Shown: positions 9,975-30,069, numbered from the stretch's first letter. The stretch: 44,329 nucleotides of DNA from Lysobacterales bacterium (GCA_017997455.1 JAGOEZ010000004.1:1-44329), one strand, 5' to 3'. Notes: generated from the sequence alone by a model not told the origin. A program made the numbers and translations.

Positions 9975-10316
9975 TTATTGCTGCTTGCCGGTACCGACAA
10001 CCACGGTGATGTGGCTGGTCCGCTTGAGGATGCGCGTGCCGCGGCCCTTGGCGCGTGCCGCGAAGCGCTTGAGCGAAGGACCTTCGTCGACCATGATCGT
10101 GGCGACCTTGAGGTCGTCCACGTCGGCGCCGAGGTTGTTCTCCGCATTGGCGACCGCCGACAACAGCACCTTCTTGACCATCTGGGCGGCCTTCTTGTTG
10201 CTGAACGCGAGCAGGTCGCGCGCGCGGCCGACCGGCAGGCCGCGGACCTGGTCGGCGACCAGGCGGGCCTTCTGCGGCGAGATCCGCGCGGTACGGAGGA
10301 TGGCTTTGGCTTCCAT
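9975..10316 (-). CDS. rplV: 50S ribosomal protein L22
   Basis: 113 aa from the ATG at 10316 ([20 protein letters not shown]); a start at 10331 would add five atypical residues. The long beta-hairpin that lines the exit tunnel is present ([20 protein letters not shown]), and no deletion of the macrolide-resistance type is apparent. It lies 11 bp after rpsS. Confidence 0.98.
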   Translation of the reverse strand: MEAKAILRTARISPQKARLVADQVRGLPVGRARDLLAFSNKKAAQMVKKVLLSAVANAENNLGADVDDLKVATIMVDEGPSLKRFAARAKGRGTRILKRTSHITVVVGTGKQQ

Positions 10317-10327
10317 CGTCGTGCTCC

Positions 10328-10615
10328 TCACTTCTTCGCCGGCTCGGACGACTTCTTGTCGCCCGAGTGCACCTTGAAGGTGCGGGTGAGCGCGAACTCG
10401 CCGAGCTTGTGGCCGACCATGTTCTCGTTCACCAGCACGGGCACGTGCTGGCGCCCGTTGTGCACGGCGATGGTCATTCCGACCATCTCCGGCAGGATCA
10501 TCGAGCGGCGCGACCAGGTCTTGATCGGGCGCTTGTTGCTGGTCTTGCCAGCAGCCTCGACCTTCTTCATCAGGTGCAGGTCCACGAAGGGACCCTTCTT
10601 AAGGGAGCGTGCCAT
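10328..10615 (-). CDS. rpsS: 30S ribosomal protein S19
   Basis: 95 aa. Starts [20 protein letters not shown] and has [20 protein letters not shown] and [19 protein letters not shown], the family signature. S19 forms a head complex with S13 and contacts the large subunit. It is 12 bp after rplB. Confidence 0.99.
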   Translation of the reverse strand: MARSLKKGPFVDLHLMKKVEAAGKTSNKRPIKTWSRRSMILPEMVGMTIAVHNGRQHVPVLVNENMVGHKLGEFALTRTFKVHSGDKKSSEPAKK

Positions 10616-10627
10616 GAGGGTCGCCTA

Positions 10628-11455
10628 TCAGCTTCTGCGGTCGCGCACGATGAACTTCTGCGTGCGCTTGTTCTTGCGGGTCTTGTAACCCTTGGTCGGC
10701 ATGCCCCAGGGCGAAACCGGATGCGGGTTGCCCTGGCCGGCGCGGGCTTCGCCGCCGCCGTGCGGATGGTCGACCGGGTTCATCGCGGCGCCGCGCACGG
10801 TGGGCTTGATGCCCTTCCAGCGCTTGGCACCGGCCTTGCCGATCTTGCGCAGGTTGTGCTCGTCGTTGCCGACTTCGCCGATGGTGGCGCGGCAGTCGGC
10901 GGGCACCTTGCGCATCTCGCCGGAACGCAGGCGCAGCGTGGCGTAACCCTGCTCGCGCGCGATCAACTGGGCCGAGGCGCCGGCGCTGCGCGCGATCTGC
11001 GCGCCCTTGCCGGGACGCATCTCGATGCAGTGCACGGTCGAGCCGATCGGCACGTTGCGCAGCGGCATCGAGTTGCCGTTCTTGATCGGCGCGTCACGGC
11101 CGGCGATCAACTGGTCGCCCACCGCCACGCCCTTGGGCGCGATGATGTAGCGGCGCTCGCCATCGACATAGCACAGCAGCGCGATGTGCGCGGTGCGGTT
11201 GGGGTCGTACTCGACCCGCTCCACGCGCGCCGGAATGCCTTCCTTGTCGCGCTTGAAGTCGATGAGACGGTAGTGCTGCTTGTGGCCACCGCCGATATGA
11301 CGGGTGGTGATGCGCCCGTGGTGGTTGCGGCCGCCCGTCTTGTGCTGGGCCTCGGTCAACGCCGCGTGCGGCGCACCCTTGTGCAGCCCCGACGTGGCCA
11401 CGCGCACCATCTGGCGGCGGCCCGGCGAAGTCGGCTTGAATGTGATCAGTGCCAT
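10628..11455 (-). CDS. rplB: 50S ribosomal protein L2
   Basis: 275 aa (E. coli 273). Near the C-terminus it has [18 protein letters not shown], containing the conserved histidine needed near the peptidyl-transferase centre. The N-terminal OB-fold and SH3-like domains are intact ([20 protein letters not shown]). L2 is required for subunit association. It is 11 bp downstream of rplW. Confidence 0.99.
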   Translation of the reverse strand: MALITFKPTSPGRRQMVRVATSGLHKGAPHAALTEAQHKTGGRNHHGRITTRHIGGGHKQHYRLIDFKRDKEGIPARVERVEYDPNRTAHIALLCYVDGERRYIIAPKGVAVGDQLIAGRDAPIKNGNSMPLRNVPIGSTVHCIEMRPGKGAQIARSAGASAQLIAREQGYATLRLRSGEMRKVPADCRATIGEVGNDEHNLRKIGKAGAKRWKGIKPTVRGAAMNPVDHPHGGGEARAGQGNPHPVSPWGMPTKGYKTRKNKRTQKFIVRDRRS

Positions 11456-11466
11456 GGGTTCCTGCC

Positions 11467-11763
11467 TCAGGCCTTCGCCATCAGGTCGATCGACTGGCCT
11501 TCGCCCAGTCGAACATAGGCCTTGCGCCAGCTGCCGCGAGTGCCCGGGCGGCCCTTGAAACCCTTGGCCTTGCCCTTGACGTTCACGACGGTGACGCGAT
11601 CGACCTTCACGCTGAACATCTGCTCGACGGCCGCCTTGACCTCGGCCTTGGTCGCGTCCTGCGCAACCTCGAACACGTACTGGTTGGCCAGCTCCTGCGT
11701 GCGCGCCGCCTTCTCGGAGACGTGCGGTGCCTTCAGGACGGTGGTGAGACGCTCGCTGCTCAT
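11467..11763 (-). CDS. rplW: 50S ribosomal protein L23
   Basis: 98 aa from the ATG at 11763 ([20 protein letters not shown]). This start overlaps the rplD stop as ATGA (4 bp), which decides it over an in-frame start at 11772. Signature [20 protein letters not shown]23 is the tunnel-exit docking site for trigger factor and SRP. Confidence 0.98.
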   Translation of the reverse strand: MSSERLTTVLKAPHVSEKAARTQELANQYVFEVAQDATKAEVKAAVEQMFSVKVDRVTVVNVKGKAKGFKGRPGTRGSWRKAYVRLGEGQSIDLMAKA

Positions 11764-12368
11764 GCCAGCCACTCCTCGAACTTCTTGACGGAGTCCACGG
11801 TCATCAGCACCGCATCCGCCCCGACAAGGGCAGCCGGGCTGATGCCGCTGACGTCCACCACCTCGACGATGCGCTTGTTGTTGCGCGACGCGAGGTAAAG
11901 ATTCTCGCTGACGTTCTCGGTCACGATGACCGTGCGACCCTCGACCTGGAGCCCCGCCAGCTTCGCGATCAGGCCCTGGGTCTTCGGCGCGTCGACGTCG
12001 AGCGACTCGACCACCTTGAGGCGGTCCTGGCGCAGCAGCTCCGACAGGATCGAGGCCACGGCGCCGCGGTACATCTTCTTGTTCACCTTCTGGGTGAAAT
12101 CGCGCGGACGCGCCGCGAACGTCACGCCGCCGCCGACGAAGATCGGCGCGCGATAGTCGCCGTGGCGGGCGCCGCCACCCTTCTGCTTCTTGAACTTCTT
12201 GGTCGTGCCGGACATGTCCGAGCGCGACTTCTGCTTCTTGGTGCCCGCGCGGCCGCCGGCGCGATAAGCATTGACGACCTGGTGCACGAGATCCTCGCGG
12301 AAGTCGGCGCCGAACACGGCGTCCGACACGGCGAGCGACTTCTTGGAGCCGACGAGGCTAAGTTCCAT
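11760..12368 (-). CDS. rplD: 50S ribosomal protein L4
   Basis: 202 aa (E. coli 201) from the ATG at 12368 ([20 protein letters not shown]). The tunnel-reaching loop [20 protein letters not shown] is present. In enterics L4 also represses the S10 operon through a leader before rpsJ; the 67-bp tuf-rpsJ gap here is too short for that leader. It overlaps rplW by 4 bp. Confidence 0.98.
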   Translation of the reverse strand: MELSLVGSKKSLAVSDAVFGADFREDLVHQVVNAYRAGGRAGTKKQKSRSDMSGTTKKFKKQKGGGARHGDYRAPIFVGGGVTFAARPRDFTQKVNKKMYRGAVASILSELLRQDRLKVVESLDVDAPKTQGLIAKLAGLQVEGRTVIVTENVSENLYLASRNNKRIVEVVDVSGISPAALVGADAVLMTVDSVKKFEEWLA

Positions 12369-12379
12369 GGCTCCTCTCC

Positions 12380-13018
12380 TCAACCCTTGCTGGCCGGGCG
12401 GATCACGACGTCGCCGCCGGCGGCGCCGGGCACCGAGCCCCGCACCGCGATCAGGTGGCGCTCGGCGTCGATCTGCACGACTTCGAGATTCTGCATCGAC
12501 TGGTTCACGTCGCCCATGTGACCGGACATCTTCTTGCCCGGGAACACGCGGCCCGGGGTCTGGCGCTGGCCGATCGAGCCCGGCGAGCGATGCGACAGCG
12601 AGTTGCCGTGCGTCGCGTCGCCCATGGTGAAGTGATGGCGCTTGATCGTGCCCGCGAACCCCTTGCCCTTGGTGACGCCCGCGACGTCGACCATCTGGCC
12701 GACCTTGAAGGTGTCAACGGTCAGCTCGGCGCCGACCTGGAATCCGCCGACCTCCTTGGCGCCCACGCGGAACTCCCACAGGCCCCGGCCGCCTTCCACC
12801 TTCGCCTTCGCGTAGTGGCCGGCCAGCGGCTTGGTGATCAGCGCCGCGCGCTTGCTTCCCGCAGTGACCTGGATGGCGTCATAGCCATCGGTCTCGCTGG
12901 TCTTGACCTGGGTGACACGGTTCGGCGTCGCTTCGATGAGCGTCACCGGCACCGACGTGCCATCCGCGGTGAAGACCCGCGTCATGCCGCACTTGCGGCC
13001 CACCAATCCAATGCTCAT
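12380..13018 (-). CDS. rplC: 50S ribosomal protein L3
   Basis: 212 aa from the ATG at 13018 ([20 protein letters not shown]). An ATG two codons upstream (13024) lies too close to its AGGG Shine-Dalgarno, whereas 13018 is spaced about 7 nt. The loop reaching the peptidyl-transferase centre is intact, with GQRQTPG carrying the glutamine that PrmB methylates in E. coli. L3 initiates 50S assembly. It follows rpsJ by 25 bp. Confidence 0.97.
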   Translation of the reverse strand: MSIGLVGRKCGMTRVFTADGTSVPVTLIEATPNRVTQVKTSETDGYDAIQVTAGSKRAALITKPLAGHYAKAKVEGGRGLWEFRVGAKEVGGFQVGAELTVDTFKVGQMVDVAGVTKGKGFAGTIKRHHFTMGDATHGNSLSHRSPGSIGQRQTPGRVFPGKKMSGHMGDVNQSMQNLEVVQIDAERHLIAVRGSVPGAAGGDVVIRPASKG

Positions 13019-13043
13019 GGTCATGCCCTGCAGATGCGTGCGA

Positions 13044-13355
13044 TCAATACAACTTGATCTGGACGTCGACACCGGCCGCGAGGTCGAGCTTCATCAGCGC
13101 GTCCACGGTCTTGTCGTTCGGATCGATGATATCGAGCACGCGTTTGTGCGTGCGGGTTTCGTACTGGTCGCGCGCGTCCTTGTCGACGTGCGGCGAGACC
13201 AGCACCGTGTAGCGCTCGATCTTGGTCGGCAGCGGGATCGGGCCGCGCACCTGCGCGCCCGTGCGCTTCGCCGTTTCCACGATCTCGCTGGCCGAACGAT
13301 CGATCAGGCGATGATCGTAGGCCTTGAGCCGGATTCGAATCTTCTGGTCTGCCAT
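13044..13355 (-). CDS. rpsJ: 30S ribosomal protein S10 (NusE)
   Basis: 103 aa, identical length to E. coli, from the ATG at 13355 ([20 protein letters not shown]). The rest includes [21 protein letters not shown]10 is a 30S head protein and, as NusE, pairs with NusB in antitermination and with NusG (encoded at 28981) in transcription-translation coupling. It follows tuf copy 1 by 67 bp, with no S10-leader-like structure visible. Confidence 0.98.
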   Translation of the reverse strand: MADQKIRIRLKAYDHRLIDRSASEIVETAKRTGAQVRGPIPLPTKIERYTVLVSPHVDKDARDQYETRTHKRVLDIIDPNDKTVDALMKLDLAAGVDVQIKLY

Positions 13356-13417
13356 GGTCTGGTTCCTTGGTCCGGGTTGCGGGGCGCGCACACCCTGCAA
13401 CGCTCGTGGGGTTTTGC

Positions 13418-14617
<1,200 letters not shown>

Positions 14618-14647
14618 AATCCCTCGAATCCATTATTGAACGATCGA

Positions 14648-16741
<2,094 letters not shown>

Positions 16742-16761
16742 GGTCGTTCCCTGATCCACTC

Positions 16762-17229
16762 TTACCAGCGGTAGTGAGCGAAGGCCTTGTTGGCCTCCGC
16801 CATGCGGTGCGTCTCTTCGCGCTTCTTGACCGCGGCGCCACGGTTTTCCGAGGCCTCCAGCAGTTCGGCGGCGAGCTTGCGCGGCATCGAGTTCTCGCCG
16901 CGCTTGCGCGCGGCCTCGATCAGCCAGCGCATGGCCAGCGCGCTGCGGCGCGACGAACGCACCTCGACCGGCACCTGGTAGGTCGCGCCGCCGACACGGC
17001 GGGACTTGACCTCGACGGCCGGGGCGACGTTGTTGAGCGCCTTCTCGACCACGTCGACCGGTGCGGCATGCTTCTCGCCGATGTGGCCAAGGGCGCCGTA
17101 AACGATGCGCTCGGCGACCGACTTCTTGCCGCTCTTCATCACCATGTTGATGAAACGCGCGACCATCGCACTGTTGTGCTTGGGGTCGGCGAGGCCGACG
17201 CGGATTGGGGTGGAACCTTTGCGAGACAT
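16762..17229 (-). CDS. rpsG: 30S ribosomal protein S7
   Basis: 155 aa. Starts [20 protein letters not shown]; contains [20 protein letters not shown] and ends NKAFAHYRW, the short form of the C-terminus. S7 organises the 30S head and, in E. coli, represses the str operon at the rpsL-rpsG junction. The 38-bp junction here is much shorter than that of E. coli, so the same binding site is doubtful (inference). Confidence 0.99.
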   Translation of the reverse strand: MSRKGSTPIRVGLADPKHNSAMVARFINMVMKSGKKSVAERIVYGALGHIGEKHAAPVDVVEKALNNVAPAVEVKSRRVGGATYQVPVEVRSSRRSALAMRWLIEAARKRGENSMPRKLAAELLEASENRGAAVKKREETHRMAEANKAFAHYRW

Positions 17230-17267
17230 GTCTTACGCCCTGGGTCTGGCGAACTGGGTACGAAGGC

Positions 17268-17645
17268 TCAGGAAGCCTTCGGGCGCTTGGCGCCGTACTT
17301 CGAGCGACTCTGGCGACGCTTGGTCACGCCGGCCGCGTCGAGCGAGCCGCGCACGGTGTGGTAGCGCACGCCCGGCAGGTCCTTGACGCGGCCACCGCGG
17401 ATCAGGACCACGGAGTGTTCCTGGAGGTTGTGGCCTTCGCCGCCGATGTAGCTGATCACCTCGAAGCCGTTGACCAACCGCACCTTCGCAACCTTGCGCA
17501 GGGCCGAGTTGGGCTTCTTCGGGGTGGTGGTGTAGACGCGCGTGCAGACGCCGCGACGCTGCGGCGAATTCTGCAGCGCAGGCGAAGCGCTCTTGTAGCT
17601 CTTCGGGCTGCGCGGCTTGCGGACCAGCTGATTGATCGTCGCCAT
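17268..17645 (-). CDS. rpsL: 30S ribosomal protein S12
   Basis: 125 aa (E. coli 124). Decoding-centre loops are intact: [16 protein letters not shown] keeps the lysine of the common streptomycin-resistance site (K42/K43), and [17 protein letters not shown] keeps the K87/K88 region with the aspartate that RimO methylthiolates in E. coli. Wild-type residues there predict a streptomycin-sensitive ribosome. It is the first gene of the str group, with AGGA as Shine-Dalgarno and a strong hairpin ending only about 22 nt upstream. Confidence 0.99.
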   Translation of the reverse strand: MATINQLVRKPRSPKSYKSASPALQNSPQRRGVCTRVYTTTPKKPNSALRKVAKVRLVNGFEVISYIGGEGHNLQEHSVVLIRGGRVKDLPGVRYHTVRGSLDAAGVTKRRQSRSKYGAKRPKAS

Positions 17646-17667
17646 TTGGTAGTCCTGAGAAACAAAA

Positions 17668-17695
17668 GACAGGCCGGCGTAAACGCCGGCCTGTC
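17668..17695 (-). terminator. Perfect 12-bp hairpin with T-run before rpsL (terminator or 5' mRNA cap)
   Basis: GACAGGCCGGCG (17668-17679) and CGCCGGCCTGTC (17684-17695) form an uninterrupted 12-bp GC-rich stem with a 4-nt loop. On the minus strand it is followed by TTTTGTTT, the shape of an intrinsic terminator acting on rpoC read-through. The predicted rpsL promoter fires almost exactly at the hairpin start, so the rpsL mRNA would begin with this structure. It may therefore insulate rpoC from rpsL, protect the 5' end, or attenuate. The fold is certain from sequence; the role is inferred. Confidence 0.7.
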
Positions 17696-17704
17696 AGCTT
17701 TGAG

Positions 17705-17734
17705 ACTTTAACAGGTCGCTCAAAACTCTGTCAA
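17705..17734 (-). promoter_or_regulatory. Sigma-70 promoter for rpsL-rpsG-fusA-tuf and downstream ribosomal genes
   Basis: On the minus strand a perfect -35 TTGACA (17729-17734) is followed after 18 bp by TAAAGT (17705-17710; 4/6 match to the -10). A start site about 7 nt on, near 17698, would put the first transcribed bases at the edge of the 12-bp hairpin. It is the best consensus-like promoter upstream of the long ribosomal-protein run. Confidence 0.65.
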
Positions 17735-17756
17735 TGAAATGCCCCGTTCCCGGAGC

Positions 17757-17801
17757 TCGAACACGAGGTCCTCCATGGACCTCTTTTCGATGTGTTTTCG
17801 A
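17757..17801 (-). other. Branched inverted repeat after rpoC
   Basis: Within the 169-bp rpoC-rpsL gap, GAGGTCC (17765-17771) pairs with GGACCTC (17777-17783). An outer stem CTCGAA-CAC (17757-17765) pairs with GTG..TTCGAG (to 17801) with a small bulge. No T-run follows on the minus strand, so an RNA-processing or 3'-end-protecting stem is more likely than an intrinsic terminator. Confidence 0.45.
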
Positions 17802-17814
17802 GGGCTATTGCCCG

Positions 17815-22026
<4,212 letters not shown>

Positions 22027-22051
22027 GGTCTTTTCTCCGGGTCCGTGGCGA

Positions 22052-26128
<4,077 letters not shown>

Positions 26129-26175
26129 CGTCATCACACCTTGGGCCGGGCAGGCCGCACGTCAGGCAAATCGCC

Positions 26176-26230
26176 AATCGCAAGCCAGGTTCCCGCGTGG
26201 CGGCGCGGGCTGGTACACGGGCTTGCGATT
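26176..26230 (-). promoter_or_regulatory. Long stem-loop in the rplL-rpoB spacer (candidate RNase III processing site)
   Basis: AATCGCAAGCC (26176-26186) and GGCTTGCGATT (26220-26230) are perfect 11-bp complements. The 33-nt interior holds a second stem, CCCGCG...CGCGGG, flanked by CCAG/CTGG, giving an extended near-continuous duplex. In E. coli an RNase III site lies in the same spacer and separates the ribosomal-protein and polymerase parts of the mRNA. The structure is read from sequence; the RNase III role is by analogy. Confidence 0.55.
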
Positions 26231-26298
26231 CGCGACTCGTGGTACCTCGGTTTCCCGGCCCGCTGTTGCGTGCCGGGGCATTGGTTCAAACAACGAAA

Positions 26299-26322
26299 GG
26301 CCGGGGGCTTTCGCCCCCAGCC
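26299..26322 (-). terminator. Attenuator-like hairpin after rplL
   Basis: GGCCGGGGGC (26299-26308) pairs with GCCCCCAGCC (26313-26322): 10 positions with one mismatch, capped on the transcribed strand by GAAA, a GNRA tetraloop, and followed by TTTCGTTGTTT. The T-tract is interrupted, so partial termination is expected. E. coli has a partial terminator at this spot that lowers rpoBC expression relative to rplJL. Confidence 0.6.
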
Positions 26323-26363
26323 TCGCGTACGCCCGATCTTGGAATCGAGCGCAAGGACGGCGC

Positions 26364-26741
26364 TTACTTGACCTCGACGGTCGCGCCGGCCGCTTCCAGC
26401 TCCTTCTTGAACTTCGCCGAATCGTCCTTGCTCGCGGCTTCCTTCACCGTGGCAGGGGCCGACTCGACCAGGTCCTTGGCCTCCTTGAGGCCCAGACCCG
26501 TGATCGCGCGTACCGCCTTGATCACTTCGACCTTCTTCTCGCCGGCGGCCTTGAGGACCACCGTGAACTCGGTCTTCTCCTCGGCGGCCGGCGCGGCTGC
26601 GCCAACCGGGGCGGCCGCAACGGCCACCGGGGCCGCCGCGGAGACGCCGAACTTCTCTTCCATCATCTTGACCAGGTCGGTGATGTCGATGAGCGACATC
26701 TTCGCGATTGCGTCAAGGATCTCTTCCTTCGAAACGGCCAT
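26364..26741 (-). CDS. rplL: 50S ribosomal protein L7/L12
   Basis: 125 aa from the ATG at 26741 ([20 protein letters not shown]). GAGGT is spaced 7 nt from this ATG but only 2 nt from the alternative at 26747. The N-terminal dimerisation helices, an Ala/Pro-rich hinge and the C-terminal domain ([20 protein letters not shown]) are all present. L7/L12 is the multi-copy stalk protein that recruits translation GTPases. It is 59 bp after rplJ. Confidence 0.98.
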   Translation of the reverse strand: MAVSKEEILDAIAKMSLIDITDLVKMMEEKFGVSAAAPVAVAAAPVGAAAPAAEEKTEFTVVLKAAGEKKVEVIKAVRAITGLGLKEAKDLVESAPATVKEAASKDDSAKFKKELEAAGATVEVK

Positions 26742-26800
26742 TGTCATTACCTCTTCAGAGTCGTGGATATGCCGAAGCCAAACCGGCGATCGAACGGGAC

Positions 26801-27331
26801 TCAGCCCTGTGCCTGTTTCTGGTCGCGCACCGCGGCCACCGCTCGGGCGACCATGGAAGCCGGCTCGATCAGCGTGCGGACGAACTTCTCGATCGGTGCC
26901 TTCATCACACCGAGGAGCATCGACAGCGCCTGCTCGCGAGTCGGCAGCGCGGCCAGACGGTCGACGTGGGAAGCCGGATACATCTGGCCCCCGATCGCGA
27001 CCAACTTGGCCTTGAGCTTGTCATTCGCCTTGGCAAAATCCTTGATCAGACGACCGGCAGCACCGGGGTCTTCCTGCGAGAACGCGTAGAGCATCGGGCC
27101 CGAGAGCGAATCCTTCACGCACTCGAACTCGGTGCCCGCCACCGCGCGGCTCACCAGGGTGTTCTTGGCCACCCGGAGGTAGACCTTGCCCTGGCGGGCC
27201 TTCACTCGCAGGTCGGTCAGCTGGCTGACCGACAACCCGGCGTACTCGGCAGCGACCAGGGAATGCGCCTTGGCGGCCACATTCGCCAGTTCGGCAACGA
27301 CCTCTTTCTTTTGGTCCAGATTGAGTGCCAT
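26801..27331 (-). CDS. rplJ: 50S ribosomal protein L10
   Basis: 176 aa. Starts [20 protein letters not shown]; carries [20 protein letters not shown] and the C-terminal helix that binds L7/L12 dimers. In other bacteria the L10-L7/L12 complex represses its own mRNA at a leader site, and a 441-bp structured spacer precedes this gene. GGAGG is placed 6 nt before the ATG. Confidence 0.98.
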   Translation of the reverse strand: MALNLDQKKEVVAELANVAAKAHSLVAAEYAGLSVSQLTDLRVKARQGKVYLRVAKNTLVSRAVAGTEFECVKDSLSGPMLYAFSQEDPGAAGRLIKDFAKANDKLKAKLVAIGGQMYPASHVDRLAALPTREQALSMLLGVMKAPIEKFVRTLIEPASMVARAVAAVRDQKQAQG

Positions 27332-27604
27332 TGCGTGCCTCCGAACTCAGCTGTCCATTCGCGGCGATCCCGCCGCTAGTGGTACGAATCTGTCGGGCCC
27401 TGCCTCCTGGCGGGGACCGCCGGCCCGTGCTGGCACCGGTGGTGTTGGCCGTTTCAATGAACTTGAAAGGGCAGCACCATCTACGCAGGCCCACATCCTG
27501 TGCATTAAGGCCCTGGCGCTACCGCGTCGACGTCGTCCCTTGCCATGACGCATCCATGCCCGTCTTGCGGTTCGCGCCGCAGCCACCTGCGGTCTTTGAC
27601 TGCG

Positions 27605-27628
27605 CCCCGCGGCCTTGCGACCGCGGGG
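27605..27628 (-). other. 10-bp hairpin with GCAA tetraloop in the rplJ leader
   Basis: On the transcribed strand CCCCGCGGTC pairs with GGCCGCGGGG (one G-U pair) around GCAA, a GNRA tetraloop. It sits directly upstream of the L10-leader-like AAAGACCGCAGG segment. No T-run follows, so a structural or protein-binding role fits better than termination. Confidence 0.55.
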
Positions 27629-27680
27629 GCCCTCAAAATTTGTATTGCTCCGCGCGCAATGGCGCGGCAAATCGAAATGG

Positions 27681-27717
27681 GCCCCGGATCAACGCACATC
27701 CCTGTGCTGTCCGGGGC
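27681..27717 (-). terminator. Hairpin after rplA (possible weak terminator)
   Basis: GCCCCGGA (27681-27688) pairs with TCCGGGGC (27710-27717), and an inner stem GCACA/TGTGC (27694-27707) extends the fold. On the minus strand CCATTTCGATTTG follows, only mildly T-rich. It could partly separate rplKA from rplJL; the evidence is fold only. Confidence 0.4.
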
Positions 27718-27772
27718 TCGGCCATCCTGGCCTCGGACGCGCTCCGAAACAGGTTCAGAGCACGCTTCGCAA

Positions 27773-28474
27773 TCACTTCAACGCCAATGAAGCCTGGTCG
27801 ACGGTCACGCCGACCCCCATCGTGCTGGACAGCGAGATCTTCTGCAGGAACTGGCCCTTCGCCGTCGACGGCTTGGCGCGGACCAGATCGTGCAGCAGCG
27901 CGTCGAGGTTCTGCTTGAGCGCGTCGATCTCGAAGCTGGCCTTGCCGATCGAGCAGTGCACGATGCCGGCCTTGTCGTTGCGGTAGCGGACCTGGCCCGC
28001 CTTCGCGTTGCGGATCGCGCCGACCACGTCGGGCGTCACGGTGCCGACCTTGGGGTTCGGCATCAGGCCGCGCGGGCCCAGCAACTGGCCCAGCTTGCCG
28101 ACCACGCGCATCGCGTCCGGTGACGCGATGACCACGTCGTAGTTGAGGTCGCCGCCCTGCATTTTCTCGGCCAGTTCCTCCATGCCGACGATGTCGGCGC
28201 CGGCGGCCTTGGCCGCCTCCGCCTTCTCGCCGGCCGGGCAGAACACGGCCACCCGCACCGACTTGCCGGTGCCGGCCGGGAGCACGGTCGAGCCGCGCAC
28301 CACCTGGTCGGACTTCTTGGCATCGATGCCGAGGCGCACGGCCACGTCGACCGACTCCACGAACTTCGCCTTGGCGTTGTCCTTGACCAGCTTGAGGGCC
28401 TCGTCGATGGCGTACTGCTTGCCTTCGGTGACGGCCTTGGTCGCCGCCGCGTAACGCTTTCCGAGCTTTGCCAT
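27773..28474 (-). CDS. rplA: 50S ribosomal protein L1
   Basis: 233 aa. Starts [20 protein letters not shown]; the signature region [19 protein letters not shown] is at about residues 130-148. L1 forms the mobile stalk that helps deacylated tRNA leave the E site, and it represses rplK-rplA translation in E. coli. Its ATG lies 2 bp after the rplK stop, so the two are coupled. Confidence 0.99.
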   Translation of the reverse strand: MAKLGKRYAAATKAVTEGKQYAIDEALKLVKDNAKAKFVESVDVAVRLGIDAKKSDQVVRGSTVLPAGTGKSVRVAVFCPAGEKAEAAKAAGADIVGMEELAEKMQGGDLNYDVVIASPDAMRVVGKLGQLLGPRGLMPNPKVGTVTPDVVGAIRNAKAGQVRYRNDKAGIVHCSIGKASFEIDALKQNLDALLHDLVRAKPSTAKGQFLQKISLSSTMGVGVTVDQASLALK

Positions 28475-28476
28475 GA

Positions 28477-28905
28477 TCAGGTCTCCGTCACCAGGCCCAT
28501 GCTGCGCGCGCTGCCGGCGATGGTGCGCACGGCCGCGTCCAGGCTGGCCGCGGTCAGGTCGGGCATCTTCTGCTTGGCGATGTCCTCGAGCTGCTTGCGG
28601 CTGACCTTGCCGACCTTCTCGGTGTTCGGGCGCTTGGAGCCCGACTCGATGCCAACCGCCTTCTTGAGGAGGATGGTGGCCGGCGGCGTCTTGGTGATGA
28701 AGGTGAAGCTGCGATCGGAATAGACCGTGATGACGGTCGGGATCGGCAGGCCCGGCTCGAGCTTCTGCGTGGCCGCATTGAAGGCCTTGCAGAACTCCAT
28801 GATGTTGAGGCCACGCTGGCCCAGCGCCGGACCGACCGGCGGGCTGGGGTTGGCCTGGCCGGCCTTGACCTGCAGCTTGACGTAACCAGTGACTTTCTTT
28901 GCCAT
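28477..28905 (-). CDS. rplK: 50S ribosomal protein L11
   Basis: 142 aa, the E. coli length. The proline-rich N-terminal domain that binds thiostrepton and mediates RelA activation is intact ([20 protein letters not shown]), as is the C-terminal rRNA-binding signature ([11 protein letters not shown]). L11 forms the base of the GTPase-associated centre with L10 and L7/L12. Confidence 0.99.
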   Translation of the reverse strand: MAKKVTGYVKLQVKAGQANPSPPVGPALGQRGLNIMEFCKAFNAATQKLEPGLPIPTVITVYSDRSFTFITKTPPATILLKKAVGIESGSKRPNTEKVGKVSRKQLEDIAKQKMPDLTAASLDAAVRTIAGSARSMGLVTET

Positions 28906-28980
28906 TTCAGGCTCTCCTCGGGTTCAAGCGACTGCACGCCCTCGCGGGCTGCGGGTCTCCCCGCTCGATGACGACGACGC
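28906..28980 (-). promoter_or_regulatory. Candidate L1-binding leader of rplK-rplA
   Basis: The 75-bp nusG-rplK gap contains, on the transcribed strand, GGGGAGACC followed by a small hairpin GCCC-GCGA-GGGC (28938-28949, GNRA loop). This general layout resembles L1-binding leaders that mimic the 23S L1 site. The match is from memory of the motif, not a model search. A CGAGGAGAG ribosome site precedes the rplK ATG. Confidence 0.35.
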
Positions 28981-29541
28981 TCAGGCCTTCTCGACCTGGG
29001 CGAACTCCAGCTCGACCGGAGTCGAGCGACCGAAAATCAGCACCGCCACTCGCAGGCGGTTCTTCTCGTAATTGACTTCCTCGACCGTGCCGTTGAAGTC
29101 GTTGAAGGGGCCCTCGATCACGCGCACCAGCTCGCCCGGCTCGAACAGCACCTTGGGCCGCGGCTTGTCGACGCCTTCCTGCACGCGCTGCAGGATCACG
29201 TCGGCCTCGCTGTCCTTGATCGGCAGCGGGCGATCCGCCGTGCCGCCGATGAAGCCCATGACCTTGGGTGTTTCCTTGATCAGGTGCCAGGACTCGTCGT
29301 CGATGCGCGTGGTCTTGCCGTCCTCGTGGGTCTCGATCTGGACCAGCACGTAGCCCGGGAAGAACTTGCGCTCGCTCTTGCGCTTCTGCCCGCCGCGCAT
29401 CTCCACCACTTCCTCGGTCGGCACCAGCACCTCGCCGAACTTGTCCTGCATCCCGGCGCGCAACGCGCGGTCCTTGAGCGAACGCGAGACCTGGTGCTCG
29501 AATCCCGAGTAGGCGTGGACCACATACCAGCGCAAAGCCAT
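28981..29541 (-). CDS. nusG: Transcription termination/antitermination factor NusG
   Basis: 186 aa from the ATG at 29541 ([20 protein letters not shown]); a longer in-frame ORF upstream runs through secE and is spurious. The NGN domain that bridges the polymerase clamp is followed by a linker and the C-terminal KOW domain ([20 protein letters not shown]), which contacts Rho or S10. The gene lies 11 bp after secE, the conserved secE-nusG pair. Confidence 0.98.
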   Translation of the reverse strand: MALRWYVVHAYSGFEHQVSRSLKDRALRAGMQDKFGEVLVPTEEVVEMRGGQKRKSERKFFPGYVLVQIETHEDGKTTRIDDESWHLIKETPKVMGFIGGTADRPLPIKDSEADVILQRVQEGVDKPRPKVLFEPGELVRVIEGPFNDFNGTVEEVNYEKNRLRVAVLIFGRSTPVELEFAQVEKA

Positions 29542-29552
29542 CTGGACGCTCC

Positions 29553-29936
29553 TTATCCCTTGGCCTTCAGCAGCCAATCGAGGATGACCTTGCCCAGCGC
29601 CATGTCGATCAGCCAGAGGATGATGCTCAGGATCACCACCACGACCAGGATCACCAGCGTGGTCTGGACGGTCTCCTGGCGCGTGGGCCACACCACCTTG
29701 CGCAGTTCGAAGTGCGACTCGGAGATGTACTCGCGCGCGGCGCGGCCCTGCACGGTGAACGCCGCCAGCGCCAGCGCGATCGCGACCGCGGCCAGCAAAC
29801 CGAGGACGCGCACGGCCGTCGGCGCATCGGAGAACCAGTAGTAGGCGAAAACACCGCCCACCAGGACCAGTAGCGCGAGCGCCAGCTTCGCCGTGTTGGC
29901 GAGCGGGCTGCTGTTCTGTTCGACCTTGGCGTTCAT
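29553..29936 (-). CDS. secE: Preprotein translocase subunit SecE
   Basis: 127 aa, the long gammaproteobacterial type with three membrane segments (about residues 14-32, 38-58 and 95-115). The conserved cytosolic amphipathic helix before the last segment is visible: [17 protein letters not shown]. SecE clamps the SecY channel (secY at 2803). ATG start at 29936, followed by nusG; tRNA-Trp ends 57 bp upstream. Confidence 0.98.
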   Translation of the reverse strand: MNAKVEQNSSPLANTAKLALALLVLVGGVFAYYWFSDAPTAVRVLGLLAAVAIALALAAFTVQGRAAREYISESHFELRKVVWPTRQETVQTTLVILVVVVILSIILWLIDMALGKVILDWLLKAKG

Positions 29937-29993
29937 CTCGATTCGTGTTCCATGCGGCGGCTGCGATCGCTAGTCGCGTGCACTCGCCGGGAG

Positions 29994-30069
<76 letters not shown>

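Larger units (their letters stand above)
27332..27772 (-). promoter_or_regulatory. rplA-rplJ spacer: structured leader of rplJL
   Basis: This is the longest gene-free stretch in the window. In transcription order it holds a GC-rich hairpin (27681-27717), a GNRA-capped 10-bp hairpin (27605-27628), and an L10-leader-like segment at about 27516-27600, where AAAGACCGCAGGTGG could fold against GCGGTAG. Next come a nested stem (GTGCTG 27427-27432 with CAGCAC 27472-27477) around the AT-rich palindrome TTTCAA-N5-TTGAAA (27452-27468), and a 6-bp hairpin (27361-27376) before the rplJ ribosome site. I found no clear consensus promoter. An ORF crossing it on the plus strand is not gene-like. Confidence 0.5.

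Noticed and set aside
27646-27700. Promoter for rplJ near the AT-rich ACAAATTTT patch at about 27635-27645
   Set aside because: The only -35-like boxes (TTGCCG) are 19-20 bp from a poor -10, so I cannot support a promoter call.
27325-27986. Plus-strand frames across the rplA-rplJ spacer as a possible new gene
   Set aside because: No Shine-Dalgarno, no domain, and the translations include the structured leader and antisense rplA; RNA structure explains the region better.
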